Below, one piece after another: positions 8,457 to 17,625 of a stretch of 64,000 bases of DNA (position 1 is the stretch's first letter; each line of letters opens with the position of its first letter). Position numbers and translations under genes: made by a program. The stretch comes from Nocardioides sp. zg-1228. GTDB taxonomy: Bacteria; Actinomycetota; Actinomycetes; Propionibacteriales; Nocardioidaceae. The stretch spans positions 3,100,001 through 3,164,000 of the forward strand of contig NZ_CP070961.1 of NCBI RefSeq assembly GCF_017086465.1, written 5' to 3'. The notes beneath the pieces are model-generated. The model was not told where the DNA came from and searched no databases. It saw only the letters and a program-made list of their open reading frames with translations.

Positions 8457-9236
8457 GTGCGCATCGCGACCTGGAACGTCAACTCACTCCGCTCCCGCAT
8501 CGATCGCGTCGAGGCGTTCGTCCAGCGCCACGACATCGACGTGCTGGCCCTGCAAGAGACCAAGGCACGCGAGGACCAGCTGCCCCTCATGGGCCTGCAG
8601 GCACTCGGCTACGACGTCGCCGTCGCGGGGGTGAACCAGTGGAACGGCGTCGCGCTGCTCTCGCGCGTCGGACTCGACGACGTCGAGGTCGGCTTCCCCG
8701 ACATGCCGGGCTACGGCGACCCGCTGGCGGCCGAGTCGCGGGCCATCGGCGCCACCTGCGGCGGCGTGCGGATCTGGTCGCTCTACGTCCCCAACGGCCG
8801 CAAGCCCGACGACCCGCACTACGTCTACAAGCTCGACTGGCTGGCCCGCCTGCGGGCCGCCGCGAGCGGCTGGCTCGACGGCGAGACGGCGCTGGTCGGC
8901 GACTGGAACGTCTGCCCCACCGACGACGACGTCTTCGACGTCAAGCAGTTCGCCAAGTCCACCCACGTCACCCCGCCCGAGCGGGCCGCCTTCCAGGCGT
9001 TCCTCGACGACGGCTACGCCGAGGTGACCCGCGCCCACGACCCCGGCTACACCTACTGGGACTACTACCGCCAGCGCTTCGAGCGCGACCGCGGGCTCAA
9101 GATCGACTTCGTGCTCGCCTCCCCCGCACTCGCCTCCCGGGTGACCGGCGCGTTCGTCGACCGCGACGAGCGCGACCCCGCCCAGGGCACCGGCTCACCG
9201 TCCGACCACGCGCCGGTGGTCGTGGACCTGGCCTGA
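8457..9236 (+). CDS. xth: Exodeoxyribonuclease III
   Basis: This is a 259-residue endonuclease/exonuclease/phosphatase-fold enzyme acting on DNA in base-excision repair as an AP endonuclease and 3'-5' exonuclease. Family motifs run in order: MRIATWNVNSLRSR at the N-terminus, LALQETKA with the metal-binding Glu near residue 35, SLYVPNGR with the catalytic Tyr, GDWNVCPTDDDV, and the C-terminal SDHAPVVVDL with the catalytic Asp-His pair. The start is a GTG at 8457, because the conserved MRIATWN begins there. It is 13 bases from the convergent MFS gene. Confidence 0.95.
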   Translation: MRIATWNVNSLRSRIDRVEAFVQRHDIDVLALQETKAREDQLPLMGLQALGYDVAVAGVNQWNGVALLSRVGLDDVEVGFPDMPGYGDPLAAESRAIGATCGGVRIWSLYVPNGRKPDDPHYVYKLDWLARLRAAASGWLDGETALVGDWNVCPTDDDVFDVKQFAKSTHVTPPERAAFQAFLDDGYAEVTRAHDPGYTYWDYYRQRFERDRGLKIDFVLASPALASRVTGAFVDRDERDPAQGTGSPSDHAPVVVDLA

Positions 9237-9249
9237 CCCGGCCCGAGCG

Positions 9250-10572
9250 TCACATCACGCCGGCGGACGGCTGTGCGGCCGGCTGCGGCGTGCGCCGGAT
9301 GGCGTACGACATCACCGCGGCGACCGCGCAGAGGCCGGCCGCGGCATAGAACGCGGGGTCGTAGGCCCCGGTGAGGTCGCGCACCACGCCCGCGCTGGTC
9401 GCGGCGACGGCGGCGCCGACCTGGTGGCTGGCGAAGACCCAGCCGAAGACGATCGGGCCGGCGGCCGCGCCGAACCACTCGCGGCACAGCGCCACGGTCG
9501 GCGGCACGGTCGCCACCCAGTCGAGGCCGTAGACGATGATGAAGACCCACATGCTGGGCGCGACGTGCGGGGCCATCAGCGCGGGCAGCACCATCAGACC
9601 GACACCGCGCAGGGCGTAGTAGCCGACCAGCAGCAGCCGCGGGTCGACCTTGTCGGTGAGCCACCCCGAGGCGATCGTGCCCACGACGTCGAAGATGCCC
9701 ACCACGGCGAGCAGTGAGGCGGCGGTGGTGGCCGGCATGCCGTGGTCGTGGGCGGCCGGCACGAAGTGGGTCGCGATGAGGCCGTTGGTGGTCATCCCGC
9801 AGATCGCGAACCCGCCGCACAGCAGCCAGAACGTACGACTGCGCGCCGCGTCGCGCAGCACCCCGAGGGCGCGGCCGGCGCTCGAGCCGACCTGCTGGTG
9901 GGGCGGCGGTCCGGGCTCGGCGTCGGTGGCACCGAAGGCCCGCAGGCCGAGGTCGGCCGGGTGGTTGCGCAGCAGGAGCAGGACCAGGGGCACGACGGCG
10001 AGCGCGGCCGCGGCGGCCAGCAGCGCGGCGGTGCGCCAGCCGTGGTGGGTCGCGAGCCAGGCCACGACGGGCAGGAAGATCAGCTGCCCGGTGGCGTTGC
10101 CCGCGGTGAGGATGCCGCTGACCAGCCCGCGACGCGCGACGAACCAGCGGCTGGTGATCGTCGCGACGAAGGCCATCGACATCGAGCCGGTGCCCAGGCC
10201 GACGAGCAGGCCCCAGCAGAGGATGAGCTGCCAGGGCTCGGTCATGAAGACGGTCAGGCCGCTGCCGAGGGCGACCGTCAGCAGCGCGAAGGTGACGACC
10301 GGTCGGACGCCGAACCGGTCCATCAGCGCGGCCGCGAACGGCGACATCAGGCCGAAGAGCATGAGGTTGAGCGAGACCGCCGAGCCGATCAGCCCGTGCG
10401 ACCAGCCGAACTCCTCGTGCAGCGGGTCGAGCAGCACGCCGGGCACCGAGCGGAAGGCGGCCGCGCCCACCAGCGTCACGAACGCGACACCCGCCACCAC
10501 CCACGCCCAGTGCAGGCGCGGTGGGCGCTCGACGGCGGGCTCGGGAGGGGTCGTCGTGGTCACGCGCACCAT
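9250..10572 (-). CDS. MFS transporter (monocarboxylate/oxalate-formate type)
   Basis: This 440-residue integral membrane protein has 12 predicted helices. Loop 2-3 carries a DRFGVRP sequence of the MFS signature type. The 4-5 region is MAFVATITSRWFVARRGL, and 8-9 is SGWLTDKVDPR. These features, with the central break after residue 205, resemble the OFA/MCT branch that moves monocarboxylates, but the substrate cannot be read. I chose the ATG at 10572, since the frame otherwise extends far into antisense of neighbouring genes. It is divergent from the GlxA-type regulator with only 63 bases between the starts, so that regulator may control it. Confidence 0.88.
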   Translation of the reverse strand: MVRVTTTTPPEPAVERPPRLHWAWVVAGVAFVTLVGAAAFRSVPGVLLDPLHEEFGWSHGLIGSAVSLNLMLFGLMSPFAAALMDRFGVRPVVTFALLTVALGSGLTVFMTEPWQLILCWGLLVGLGTGSMSMAFVATITSRWFVARRGLVSGILTAGNATGQLIFLPVVAWLATHHGWRTAALLAAAAALAVVPLVLLLLRNHPADLGLRAFGATDAEPGPPPHQQVGSSAGRALGVLRDAARSRTFWLLCGGFAICGMTTNGLIATHFVPAAHDHGMPATTAASLLAVVGIFDVVGTIASGWLTDKVDPRLLLVGYYALRGVGLMVLPALMAPHVAPSMWVFIIVYGLDWVATVPPTVALCREWFGAAAGPIVFGWVFASHQVGAAVAATSAGVVRDLTGAYDPAFYAAAGLCAVAAVMSYAIRRTPQPAAQPSAGVM

Positions 10573-10635
10573 TCTCGAGGCACCGCGGCCACGCTCACGA
10601 GTGGCCCGAATGCCAACATGTGAAAGGATTCGGCC

Positions 10636-11634
10636 ATGACGTCCCGGGCCTGCGAGCCGCACCGTGTCGTGGTGCTCGCGGTCGCACCGGTCATCGGCTA
10701 CGACCTCACCATCCCGCCCCAGGTGCTCGGCGAGGCGTACGACGCCGCTGGACGCCCGCTCTACGACGTCCAGGTGGTGAGCCTCGACGGCGCTCCCGTG
10801 CGAGCCACCCGCGGCTACGCCATCGCCCCTTCGGCCGGGCCCGAGGCCCTCGCCACCGCGCAGACCGTGATCGTCCCCGGCACCCAGCTCGCGGGCCCGC
10901 GCCGCGACGGGACGCTTCCCGACGACCTGCGCGCGGCCCTCGCCACGGTGCCCGCCGACGCGCGCTGGGTCTCGATCTGCACGGGGGCGTTCGTGCTGGC
11001 CGCGGCCGGCGTGCTCGACGGCCACCGCGCGACCACGCACTGGAAGTACGCGGCCGACTTCCGCCGGCTGCACCCGGGCGTCGCGGTCGACGAGGACGTG
11101 CTGTTCACCGACGACGGGCGGGTGCTCACCTCCGCCGGGCTGAGCGCCGGCATCGACCTGTGCCTGCACCTCGTGCGCCGCGACCACGGCACCGCCGTGG
11201 CCAACGCCGTCGCGCGCCACATGGTGGTGCCGCCCTGGCGCGACGGCGGGCAGGCGCAGTACATCGAGCGCACCGTCCCGCAGCGCGCGGACGAGACCAC
11301 CGCTGCTGCGCGCGCGTGGGCCGAGGCGCACCTCGACCAGCGCCTCGACGTCGCGACGCTGGCCGAGCACGCGTCGATGAGCGTGCGCACCTTCACCCGC
11401 CGCTTCCGGGAGGAGACCGGCCAGTCGCCCGGCGCCTGGGTGACCCAGCAGCGCGTCCGGCACGCCCTGCACCTGCTCGAGGCGAGCGACCTCGGCGTCG
11501 ACGAGGTGGCGTCCCGCGCCGGGATGGGCACCGCGGCCTCGCTCCGCCAGCACCTCCGGGCCAGCGTCGGGGTCTCGCCCTCGGCCTACCGGCGCACGTT
11601 CCGAGGCGCACCTCCCGCGACGACGGACGCCTGA
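10636..11634 (+). CDS. GlxA-family transcriptional regulator (DJ-1/PfpI plus AraC HTH)
   Basis: The 332-residue protein has an N-terminal class I glutamine amidotransferase-like (DJ-1/PfpI) domain at about 8-190. The nucleophile-elbow position carries Cys in WVSICTGAFVLAAAGVLDG, followed by the family ATTHWKYA sequence. The C-terminal AraC-type DNA-binding region at about 230-320 contains LDVATLAEHASMSVRTFTRRFREETGQSPGAW and a second helix-turn-helix. It matches GlxA-type activators. In related proteins the N-terminal domain senses a small metabolite and is not catalytic. It faces the MFS gene across 63 bases that must hold both promoters. A usable AAAGGA lies upstream of the ATG. Confidence 0.93.
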   Translation: MTSRACEPHRVVVLAVAPVIGYDLTIPPQVLGEAYDAAGRPLYDVQVVSLDGAPVRATRGYAIAPSAGPEALATAQTVIVPGTQLAGPRRDGTLPDDLRAALATVPADARWVSICTGAFVLAAAGVLDGHRATTHWKYAADFRRLHPGVAVDEDVLFTDDGRVLTSAGLSAGIDLCLHLVRRDHGTAVANAVARHMVVPPWRDGGQAQYIERTVPQRADETTAAARAWAEAHLDQRLDVATLAEHASMSVRTFTRRFREETGQSPGAWVTQQRVRHALHLLEASDLGVDEVASRAGMGTAASLRQHLRASVGVSPSAYRRTFRGAPPATTDA

Positions 11635-11686
11635 GCGCGGGCCCGACCTCGGCGGGGGTGTCGGTGCCGCGGTCCATGCTGGGGCC

Positions 11687-12865
11687 ATGGACACCTTCCC
11701 CCTCGTGCTCACCCTGGCGACCGTCCTCGCCGTCGGCCTGGCCCTGGGCGCCGTCATCGGTGTGCTGTGGTCGCGCAGCCGTCCTGCCGACGACCCCGCC
11801 ATCGCGGCGCTCCAGCAGCGGGTGGCCGACCACGCGGTCGTCCAGGACGGGCTCGAGCGCCTCCAGGACCAGCTCAGCGACCTCGCCCACGACCGCACGG
11901 CATGGCAGGCCCAGCTGCACGAGCAGGTCGCCGACATGCGCCGGTCCACCGAGACGCTGCGCCGCGAGACGACGACGCTCGCGACCGCGCTGCGCAAGCC
12001 GCAGGTGCGCGGGCAGTGGGGTGAGCTCCACCTGCGCCGCACGGTCGAGCTGGCCGGGCTGGTCGACCACTGCGACTTCGCCGAGCAGGTGCGCGTCGAC
12101 GACGGCCGGCTGCGTCCCGACCTCGTCGTCACCCTCGCGGGCGGACGCACCATCGCGGTCGACGCCAAGGCGCCGCTGGCCGCCTTCCTCGATCTCACCG
12201 CCGCCGACGACCCCGACGAGCAGGACCGGGCCCTGGCCCGCCTCGGCCAGCACGTCCGCACGCACGTCGCCGACCTCGGCTCGCGACGATACTGGGAGGC
12301 GCTGGCCGGCACCCCGGAGTTCGTCGTGCTGTTCCTGCCCGGTGAGGCGATCCTCCAGGCGGCGCTGCAGGCGGTGCCCGACCTGGTCGAGCAGGCGGCG
12401 GCGCGCAACGTCGTGCTGGCCACCCCCTCCACCCTGATCGCCCTGCTGCGCACGGTCGCCCAGGGCTGGCAGCACGAGGTGCTCAACGCGCAGGCCGCGC
12501 AGGTGCAGCGACTCGGGCAGGAGCTGCACGCCCGCCTCGCCTCGATGGCCGGTCACCTCGACCGGGTGGGCCGCTCGCTCAACGCCAGCGTCGTCGCCTA
12601 CAACCAGGCGATGGGCTCGCTCGAGGGCCGCGTGCTGGTCTCGGCCCGTCGCTTCGCCGACCTGGGCGTGACCACCGAGCAGCTCGACGGCCCGCGCCAG
12701 GTCGAGACGGTGCCGCGCTCGGCCGCCGCCCCCGAGCTGACGGTCCTCGACGACGTCCCCGGGGCCACCGGCGACCCCACCCTCGACGACCTGCTCGACG
12801 AGCAGCCGTCCGGCCCCGTGCCCGGCTCGGTCCCCGACGCGGCGCGCCGCGCGCGGGGCGCCTGA
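11687..12865 (+). CDS. rmuC: DNA recombination protein RmuC
   Basis: The 392-residue protein begins with one membrane helix (about 5-28), followed by a coiled-coil stretch (about 35-105) and the RmuC domain. The domain has the family core RGQWGELHLRRTVELAGLVDHCDF near residue 107, then DLVVTLAGGRTIAVDAKAPL and EFVVLFLPGEAILQAAL. RmuC limits inversions at short inverted repeats and has a PD-(D/E)xK-related nuclease fold in the family; the VDAKAP segment fits that core. It lies alone on the plus strand, 52 bases after the GlxA-type gene and 22 bases before the DUF6542 gene. Confidence 0.93.
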   Translation: MDTFPLVLTLATVLAVGLALGAVIGVLWSRSRPADDPAIAALQQRVADHAVVQDGLERLQDQLSDLAHDRTAWQAQLHEQVADMRRSTETLRRETTTLATALRKPQVRGQWGELHLRRTVELAGLVDHCDFAEQVRVDDGRLRPDLVVTLAGGRTIAVDAKAPLAAFLDLTAADDPDEQDRALARLGQHVRTHVADLGSRRYWEALAGTPEFVVLFLPGEAILQAALQAVPDLVEQAAARNVVLATPSTLIALLRTVAQGWQHEVLNAQAAQVQRLGQELHARLASMAGHLDRVGRSLNASVVAYNQAMGSLEGRVLVSARRFADLGVTTEQLDGPRQVETVPRSAAAPELTVLDDVPGATGDPTLDDLLDEQPSGPVPGSVPDAARRARGA

Positions 12866-12887
12866 GATCGGTCCTAGGTTGAGCCTC

Positions 12888-13328
12888 GTGACACGGGCCG
12901 GCGCGTTCTGGCAGGTCGGGCGGGAGCCGGGCCGGCAGGTGGTGTGCCTCGGGGTGGCCCTCGCGCTGAGCGCCGTGGCCCTCGACGTGCTCGTGGCCGG
13001 GCGACTGACGATGTTCTTCGACCTGTGCTTCGTGGCGCTGTGCCTGGGCCTGGCCGCGCTGGTGCGCCGCCAGGACTTCTACCTGGTCGCACTGCTGCCG
13101 CCCGTGCTCATGCTCGCCGTGTTCGGGTTCGTCGCGCTCGTCGACCGCGGCGCCCTCGCCGACCCCCGCGACAGCGTCCTGCAGGCGGTCGTCTCCGGGG
13201 TCGCGACCCACGGCATCGCCCTGTTCGCCGCCTACGCGGTGTGCCTGGGCTGGCTCGGCTGGCGCCTGCACCGCAGGGGCCACCTCGCCTCCGAGCTCGA
13301 GCGCGAGCTCGGGCAGTCGCCCGGCTGA
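12888..13328 (+). CDS. DUF6542 membrane protein
   Basis: The protein is about 146 residues, with four likely membrane helices (about 15-35, 42-58, 65-85 and 105-125) and a basic/acidic C-terminal tail. The pattern of helices and an ARRQDF-like loop (LVRRQDFYLVALLPP) matches DUF6542, an actinobacterial family often encoded near xseA and ispH, as here. No function is known. The start is uncertain: a GTG at 12888 gives MTRAG, and a TTG at 12879 is three codons earlier. Neither has a clear ribosome site. Confidence 0.75.
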   Translation: MTRAGAFWQVGREPGRQVVCLGVALALSAVALDVLVAGRLTMFFDLCFVALCLGLAALVRRQDFYLVALLPPVLMLAVFGFVALVDRGALADPRDSVLQAVVSGVATHGIALFAAYAVCLGWLGWRLHRRGHLASELERELGQSPG

Positions 13329-13343
13329 GCGGCGCCCGCCCGC

Positions 13344-13967
13344 TCAGGCCTCGAAGCGCTCCGGGTCGCCCGCCCCGCGGCGTACGACGACGGGCTCGGG
13401 CCCCGACCAGTCGATGACGGTGGTCGGCTCGGCGGTGACCTCGCCCGACTCGACGACCACGTCGACGACGTGGTCGAGGTCCTCCTTGATCTCCCAGCCC
13501 ATCGTGCGCGCCTCGGTCTCGCCGGGCAGGATCAGGGTGCTGGTGAGGATCGGCTCACCGAGCTCCTCGAGCAGCGCGCAGACGAGCGGGTGCTGGGGGA
13601 TGCGCACGCCGACGGTGCGCTTCTTGGGGTGCATCAGCCGCTTGGGCACCTCGCCGGTGGCGGGGAGGATGAACGTGTAGGGGCCCGGCGTGGCCGCCTT
13701 GATCGCCCGGAACGCGGAGTTGTCGACGTGGACGAACTGGCCGAGCTGGGAGAAGTCCTTGCACATCAGCGTGAAGTGGTGGCGTTCGTCGAGGTCGCGG
13801 ATGCGCAGGATCCGGTCGCGACCGTCGCGGTTGCCGAGCCGGGCCCCGAGGGCGTAGCCGGAGTCGGTCGGGTAGGCGATGAGCTGGTCGTCGCGCAGCG
13901 CCTCGACGACCTGCCTGACCAGCCGCGGCTGCGGGTTGTCCGGGTGGATGTCGAGGTAGCGGGCCAT
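13344..13967 (-). CDS. L-threonylcarbamoyladenylate synthase-like protein (YciO/Sua5/YrdC family)
   Basis: The 207-residue protein carries the YrdC fold: IAYPTDSGYALGARLGN at about 30-46, then a KDFSQLGQF segment and PGPYTFILPAT, and KKRTVGVRIPQHPLV near residue 115. Sua5/YrdC enzymes make the threonylcarbamoyl-AMP used for tRNA t6A37. The length and HFTLMCKDFSQL form fit the YciO subgroup, whose role in t6A is less certain. It follows ispH on the minus strand with a 13-base gap and may share its transcript. Confidence 0.88.
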   Translation of the reverse strand: MARYLDIHPDNPQPRLVRQVVEALRDDQLIAYPTDSGYALGARLGNRDGRDRILRIRDLDERHHFTLMCKDFSQLGQFVHVDNSAFRAIKAATPGPYTFILPATGEVPKRLMHPKKRTVGVRIPQHPLVCALLEELGEPILTSTLILPGETEARTMGWEIKEDLDHVVDVVVESGEVTAEPTTVIDWSGPEPVVVRRGAGDPERFEA

Positions 13968-13980
13968 CTCGTCGCTCCGG

Positions 13981-14979
13981 TCAGGCCCGCTGCGCCGCGC
14001 GGAGGTCGCGCCGCAGCTCGGGGGGCAGCGCGAAGATCAGCGACTCCTCGGCCGAGTGGACCGCCCGCGCGTCGGGGAAGCCCCGCTCGGAGAGGAAGGC
14101 GAGCACGCCCTCGACGAGGTCCTCGGGCACCGAGGCGCCGGAGGTGACCGACACGGTCTCGACCCCGTCGAGCCACGCCTCGTCGATCTCGGTGTGGTCG
14201 TCGACGAGGTAGGAGGCCTTGGCGCCGGCCTCGAGCGCGACCTCGACGAGCCGCACGGAGTTGGAGGAGTTGCGCGAGCCGACCACGATCACCAGGTCGG
14301 CGGCCGCGGAGATCTCCTTGATGGCGAGCTGGCGGTTCTGGGTGGCGTAGCAGATGTCGTCGCTCGGCGGGTCGAGCAGCAGCGGGAACCGCTCGCGGAT
14401 GGCGGCGACCGTCTCGAGGGTCTCGTCGACGCTGAGCGTGGTCTGCGAGAGCCAGGCGACCCGTGCCGGGTCACGGACCTCGATGCGGGCCACGTCGGCG
14501 GGGCTCTCGACCAGCTGGATGTGGTCGGGCGCCTCCCCGGCGGTGCCCTCGACCTCCTCGTGGCCGGCGTGGCCGATCAGCAGGATGTCGTAGTCGTCGG
14601 AGGCGAACCGCTTGGCCTCGTGGTGCACCTTCGTCACCAGCGGGCAGGTCGCGTCGATGGTCTTGAGGCCGCGCTCGGCCGCCTGGGTGTGCACGGCGGG
14701 CGAGACGCCGTGGGCGGAGAAGACGACCGTGCGGCCCTCGGGGACCTCGTCGAGCTCCTCGACGAAGATCGCGCCGCGCGCCTCCAGGTTGGCCACCACG
14801 TGCTTGTTGTGCACGATCTGCTTGCGGACGTAGACCGGGGCGCCGTAGAGGTCGAGCGCCTTCTCGACGGTGATGACGGCCCGGTCGACGCCGGCGCAGT
14901 AGCCGCGGGGCGCAGCGAGCAGCACGTTCTTCGCGGTCTCGGGATCGAGGACGGGAGGAAGGCCGAGGTCGGTCGTCAT
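13981..14979 (-). CDS. ispH: 4-hydroxy-3-methylbut-2-enyl diphosphate reductase
   Basis: IspH makes IPP and DMAPP in the last step of the MEP isoprenoid pathway using a 4Fe-4S cluster. The three cluster cysteines sit in [24 protein letters not shown] and [11 protein letters not shown]. Further family motifs are [21 protein letters not shown] and [15 protein letters not shown]. The 332-residue length is normal. The start is the ATG at 14979, in front of the usual N-terminal extension. It is divergent from xseA, with 70 bases between the starts. Confidence 0.97.
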   Translation of the reverse strand: MTTDLGLPPVLDPETAKNVLLAAPRGYCAGVDRAVITVEKALDLYGAPVYVRKQIVHNKHVVANLEARGAIFVEELDEVPEGRTVVFSAHGVSPAVHTQAAERGLKTIDATCPLVTKVHHEAKRFASDDYDILLIGHAGHEEVEGTAGEAPDHIQLVESPADVARIEVRDPARVAWLSQTTLSVDETLETVAAIRERFPLLLDPPSDDICYATQNRQLAIKEISAAADLVIVVGSRNSSNSVRLVEVALEAGAKASYLVDDHTEIDEAWLDGVETVSVTSGASVPEDLVEGVLAFLSERGFPDARAVHSAEESLIFALPPELRRDLRAAQRA

Positions 14980-15049
14980 GCGCCGAGTCTACGGGCCGCG
15001 CGAGGCCCGCCCGCCCGGCCGTGTCCGGGCCCTCCCCTATCCTCGCCGC

Positions 15050-16303
15050 GTGCCCTCACTCCGCGACGCCACGGCCGAGTCACCGGCCCCCGTGCGGGCC
15101 GTCGCCAACGCCGTCGCCCAGTGGATCGACCGGCTCGGCGGCGTGTGGGTCGAGGGCCAGATCGCGCAGGTCAACCGGCGCCCGGGCGTCAACACCGTCT
15201 TCATGACGCTTCGCGACACCGTCGCCGACATCTCGGTCACCCTCACGTGCGCGCGCTCGCTGTTCGACTCGATGAACCCGCCCCTCGTCGAGGGCGCGAG
15301 CGTCGTCGTGCACGCCCGGCCCACCTTCTACGCCAACCGCGGCTCGTTCTCCCTGGCCGCCCGCGAGATCCGCATGGTCGGCATCGGCGAGCTGCTGGCC
15401 CGCCTCGAGCGGCGCCGCCAGCTCCTGGCCGCCGAGGGCCTCTTCGCGCCCGAGCTCAAGCGCGACCTGCCGTTCCTGCCGGGCTGCGTCGGCCTGGTCA
15501 CCGCGCCCAACAGCGCCGCCGAGCGCGACGTCCTCGACAACGCGCGGCGCCGGTGGCCGGCGGTGCGGTTCGAGGTGGTCCACGCCGCCATGCAAGGCAC
15601 CCGCTCCGCCACCGAGGTCATCGAGGCGCTGGAGCGGCTCGAGCGCCATCCCGACGTCGACGTGGTCGTCGTCGCCCGCGGCGGCGGCTCCATCGAGGAC
15701 CTGCTCCCCTTCTCCGACGAGGCGGTCCTCCGCGCGGTCCACCGCATGCGTACGCCGGTGGTGTCCGCCATCGGCCACGAGCCCGACCAGCCGCTCCTCG
15801 ACCTCGTCGCCGACGTGCGGGCCTCCACGCCCACCGACGCCGCCAAGCTGGTCGTGCCCGACATGGCCGAGGAGGTGCAGGGCGTCGTCTGGGCCCGCGA
15901 GCGGCTGCGCCAGCTGGTCACCCAGCGCATCGCGCGCGAGCAGGAGTGGCTGGCCCAGGTGCGCTCGCGCCCGGCGATGGCCGACCCGCGCAACCTGCTG
16001 ACCGCCCGCTCCGACGAGCTCGACGAGCTGCTCGCCCGCGCCCGCCGCACCCTGTCGCACCGCCTCGACCGCGCCGCCGACGACATCGGCCACCAACGCG
16101 CCCGGGCCCGGGCGCTGTCGCCGCTCGCGACGCTGCAGCGTGGCTACGCCGTCCTGCAGGACGCCGACGGCCACGTCGTCACCTCGGTGACGCAGGCCGC
16201 GGTCGGCGCCACCGTGTCGGTGCGGGTCGCCGACGGCCGCATCCACGCCACGACGGACCGCGTCGAGGCAGCCACCCTGTCCGAGGAGGACCCCGATGAG
16301 TGA
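15050..16303 (+). CDS. xseA: Exodeoxyribonuclease VII large subunit
   Basis: The 417-residue large subunit of the single-strand-specific exonuclease VII begins with an OB-fold (about 15-110; [15 protein letters not shown]). The catalytic domain follows with [39 protein letters not shown] and [20 protein letters not shown], then a helical arm and the C-terminal [10 protein letters not shown]. The start is the GTG at 15050, where the family N-terminus begins; the open frame extends 24 codons further without a good start. It overlaps xseB by 8 bases, so the two subunits are translationally coupled. Confidence 0.95.
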   Translation: MPSLRDATAESPAPVRAVANAVAQWIDRLGGVWVEGQIAQVNRRPGVNTVFMTLRDTVADISVTLTCARSLFDSMNPPLVEGASVVVHARPTFYANRGSFSLAAREIRMVGIGELLARLERRRQLLAAEGLFAPELKRDLPFLPGCVGLVTAPNSAAERDVLDNARRRWPAVRFEVVHAAMQGTRSATEVIEALERLERHPDVDVVVVARGGGSIEDLLPFSDEAVLRAVHRMRTPVVSAIGHEPDQPLLDLVADVRASTPTDAAKLVVPDMAEEVQGVVWARERLRQLVTQRIAREQEWLAQVRSRPAMADPRNLLTARSDELDELLARARRTLSHRLDRAADDIGHQRARARALSPLATLQRGYAVLQDADGHVVTSVTQAAVGATVSVRVADGRIHATTDRVEAATLSEEDPDE

Positions 16304-16496
16304 CGCCCCCAGCTATGAAGAGGCCCGCGAGGAGCTCATCGAGGTCGTGCGCACCCTCGAGGCCGGCGGCACGACCCTGGAGGAGTCGCTCGCCCTGTGG
16401 GAGCGCGGCGAGGCCCTCGCCAAGGTCTGCCAGCAGTGGCTCGACGGGGCGCGCCAGCGGCTCGACGACGCCATGGGCGCCGAGACCGACGGCTGA
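16296..16496 (+). CDS. xseB: Exodeoxyribonuclease VII small subunit
   Basis: This 66-residue protein has the xseB signature: [40 protein letters not shown]. It is a short helical protein that assembles on XseA. Its ATG lies inside the end of xseA, an 8-base overlap. The length is usual for the family. Confidence 0.95.
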   Translation: MSDAPSYEEAREELIEVVRTLEAGGTTLEESLALWERGEALAKVCQQWLDGARQRLDDAMGAETDG

Positions 16497-16539
16497 CGCC
16501 GCGTCGTCGCCCCCGCGGGAGGTGGTGGCGGCGAGACGG

Positions 16540-17085
16540 TCAGCGGGTGAGCAGGCCGATGAAGGTCTCGATGTCCTCGACCGGCGCGGAGCCGTAGACC
16601 AGGAGTGCGTCGTCGCCGACCTCGGTCGAGTAGCCGTGGTCCCCGCCCTCGTCCGACCACGTCTGCCACGTGTCGGTGACCTCCGAGTCGACGGTGGCGT
16701 CACCCTCGGGCTCGGCGTCCTCGTCGATGTAGCGCTCGACCAGGTCGCGCACCGAGGCGTCCTGCTGGCGGAGGCCGACGAACGTGCCGTCGTCGGTGAG
16801 CACGCCCATGCCCCAGCGCGGCTCGTCGCCGGCGACCAGGTCGGTGCTCGTCGCCTTCCAGCCCGCCGGCAGCTCGCGCGGGCGGACCACGTCGAGGTCG
16901 GCCCGGTCGGCGATCTCGACACTCTCCTGCCAGTCGACCGTGTCGACGGTGTCGTCGACGTCGGCGCGCCACAGCCCACGCCAGGCCACGAACGCCAGCA
17001 CGGCGATGACGGTGACGATGAGGGCGCCGGTCATGCCGCTGAAGGAGCGGGTGTAACGGCTCGGCTGCTCACTCACGTCGACCAT
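16540..17085 (-). CDS. DUF4245 single-pass membrane protein
   Basis: The 181-residue protein has a short cytosolic N-terminus, one membrane helix at about 18-36 and an extracytoplasmic domain of about 140 residues. The domain carries the DUF4245 pattern: RPRELPAGWKATST, then a WGMGVLTDDGTFVGLRQ segment and WQTWSDEGGDHGYSTEVGDDALLVYGSAP. This actinobacterial family has no assigned function; genes for it are often near xseAB or glpX, as here. The ATG at 17085 (MVDVSEQ) is preferred, with a GTG three codons in as an alternative. Confidence 0.85.
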   Translation of the reverse strand: MVDVSEQPSRYTRSFSGMTGALIVTVIAVLAFVAWRGLWRADVDDTVDTVDWQESVEIADRADLDVVRPRELPAGWKATSTDLVAGDEPRWGMGVLTDDGTFVGLRQQDASVRDLVERYIDEDAEPEGDATVDSEVTDTWQTWSDEGGDHGYSTEVGDDALLVYGSAPVEDIETFIGLLTR

Positions 17086-17217
17086 TCTCCCAGCCCGCCG
17101 GTCACCCCGCGTCGCCGGGTCGCGAGCTGTCACGCCGCGCATCGACGACGGGTGCACCGGTTCCGCGCGTGCGGACGATGCTGTCCCGAACGTCCGCAGG
17201 TGCGGCATACTCCCCGC

Positions 17218-17625
17218 ATGACCACCTACCGAGTCGCGGAGGCGGCCGAGATCCTGGGCGTCAGCGACGACACCGTACGCCGCTGGGTGGACGCCGGTCG
17301 GCTGCCCGTGCAGCGCGACGGTGGGCGTGCCATGGTCGCCGGCCGCGACCTGGCCGACCTCGCCGAGCAGCTGGCGGAGTCGGGCGAGCTGGCCGAGCGC
17401 GACCGCACCCGGGCGGGCAGCGTCAGCGCCCGCAACCGGATGAGCGGCATCGTCACGCGGGTCAGGCGCGACACCGTGATGGCGCAGGTGGAGATGATCT
17501 GCGGCCCCCACCGCGTCGTGTCCCTGATGAGCAGCGACGCCGCCGACGAGCTGGGCCTCGAGCCCGGAGTGCGTGCCATCGCCAGCGTGAAGTCGACCAA
17601 CGTGGTGGTCGAGGTGCCCCGGTGA
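17218..17625 (+). CDS. Helix-turn-helix/TOBE molybdate-responsive regulator
   Basis: The 135-residue protein has an N-terminal MerR/excisionase-type helix-turn-helix (TYRVAEAAEILGVSDDTVRRWVDAG, residues 3-27). The C-terminal TOBE/Mop domain (about 68-134) contains RNRMSGIVTRVRRDTVMAQVEM and ends VKSTNVVVEVP, the oxyanion-binding fold of molybdate proteins. Its TGA overlaps the GTG of modA, so it is the first gene of the molybdate operon. I infer that it binds molybdate and controls its own operon. It could also act as a molybdate store. Confidence 0.88.
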   Translation: MTTYRVAEAAEILGVSDDTVRRWVDAGRLPVQRDGGRAMVAGRDLADLAEQLAESGELAERDRTRAGSVSARNRMSGIVTRVRRDTVMAQVEMICGPHRVVSLMSSDAADELGLEPGVRAIASVKSTNVVVEVPR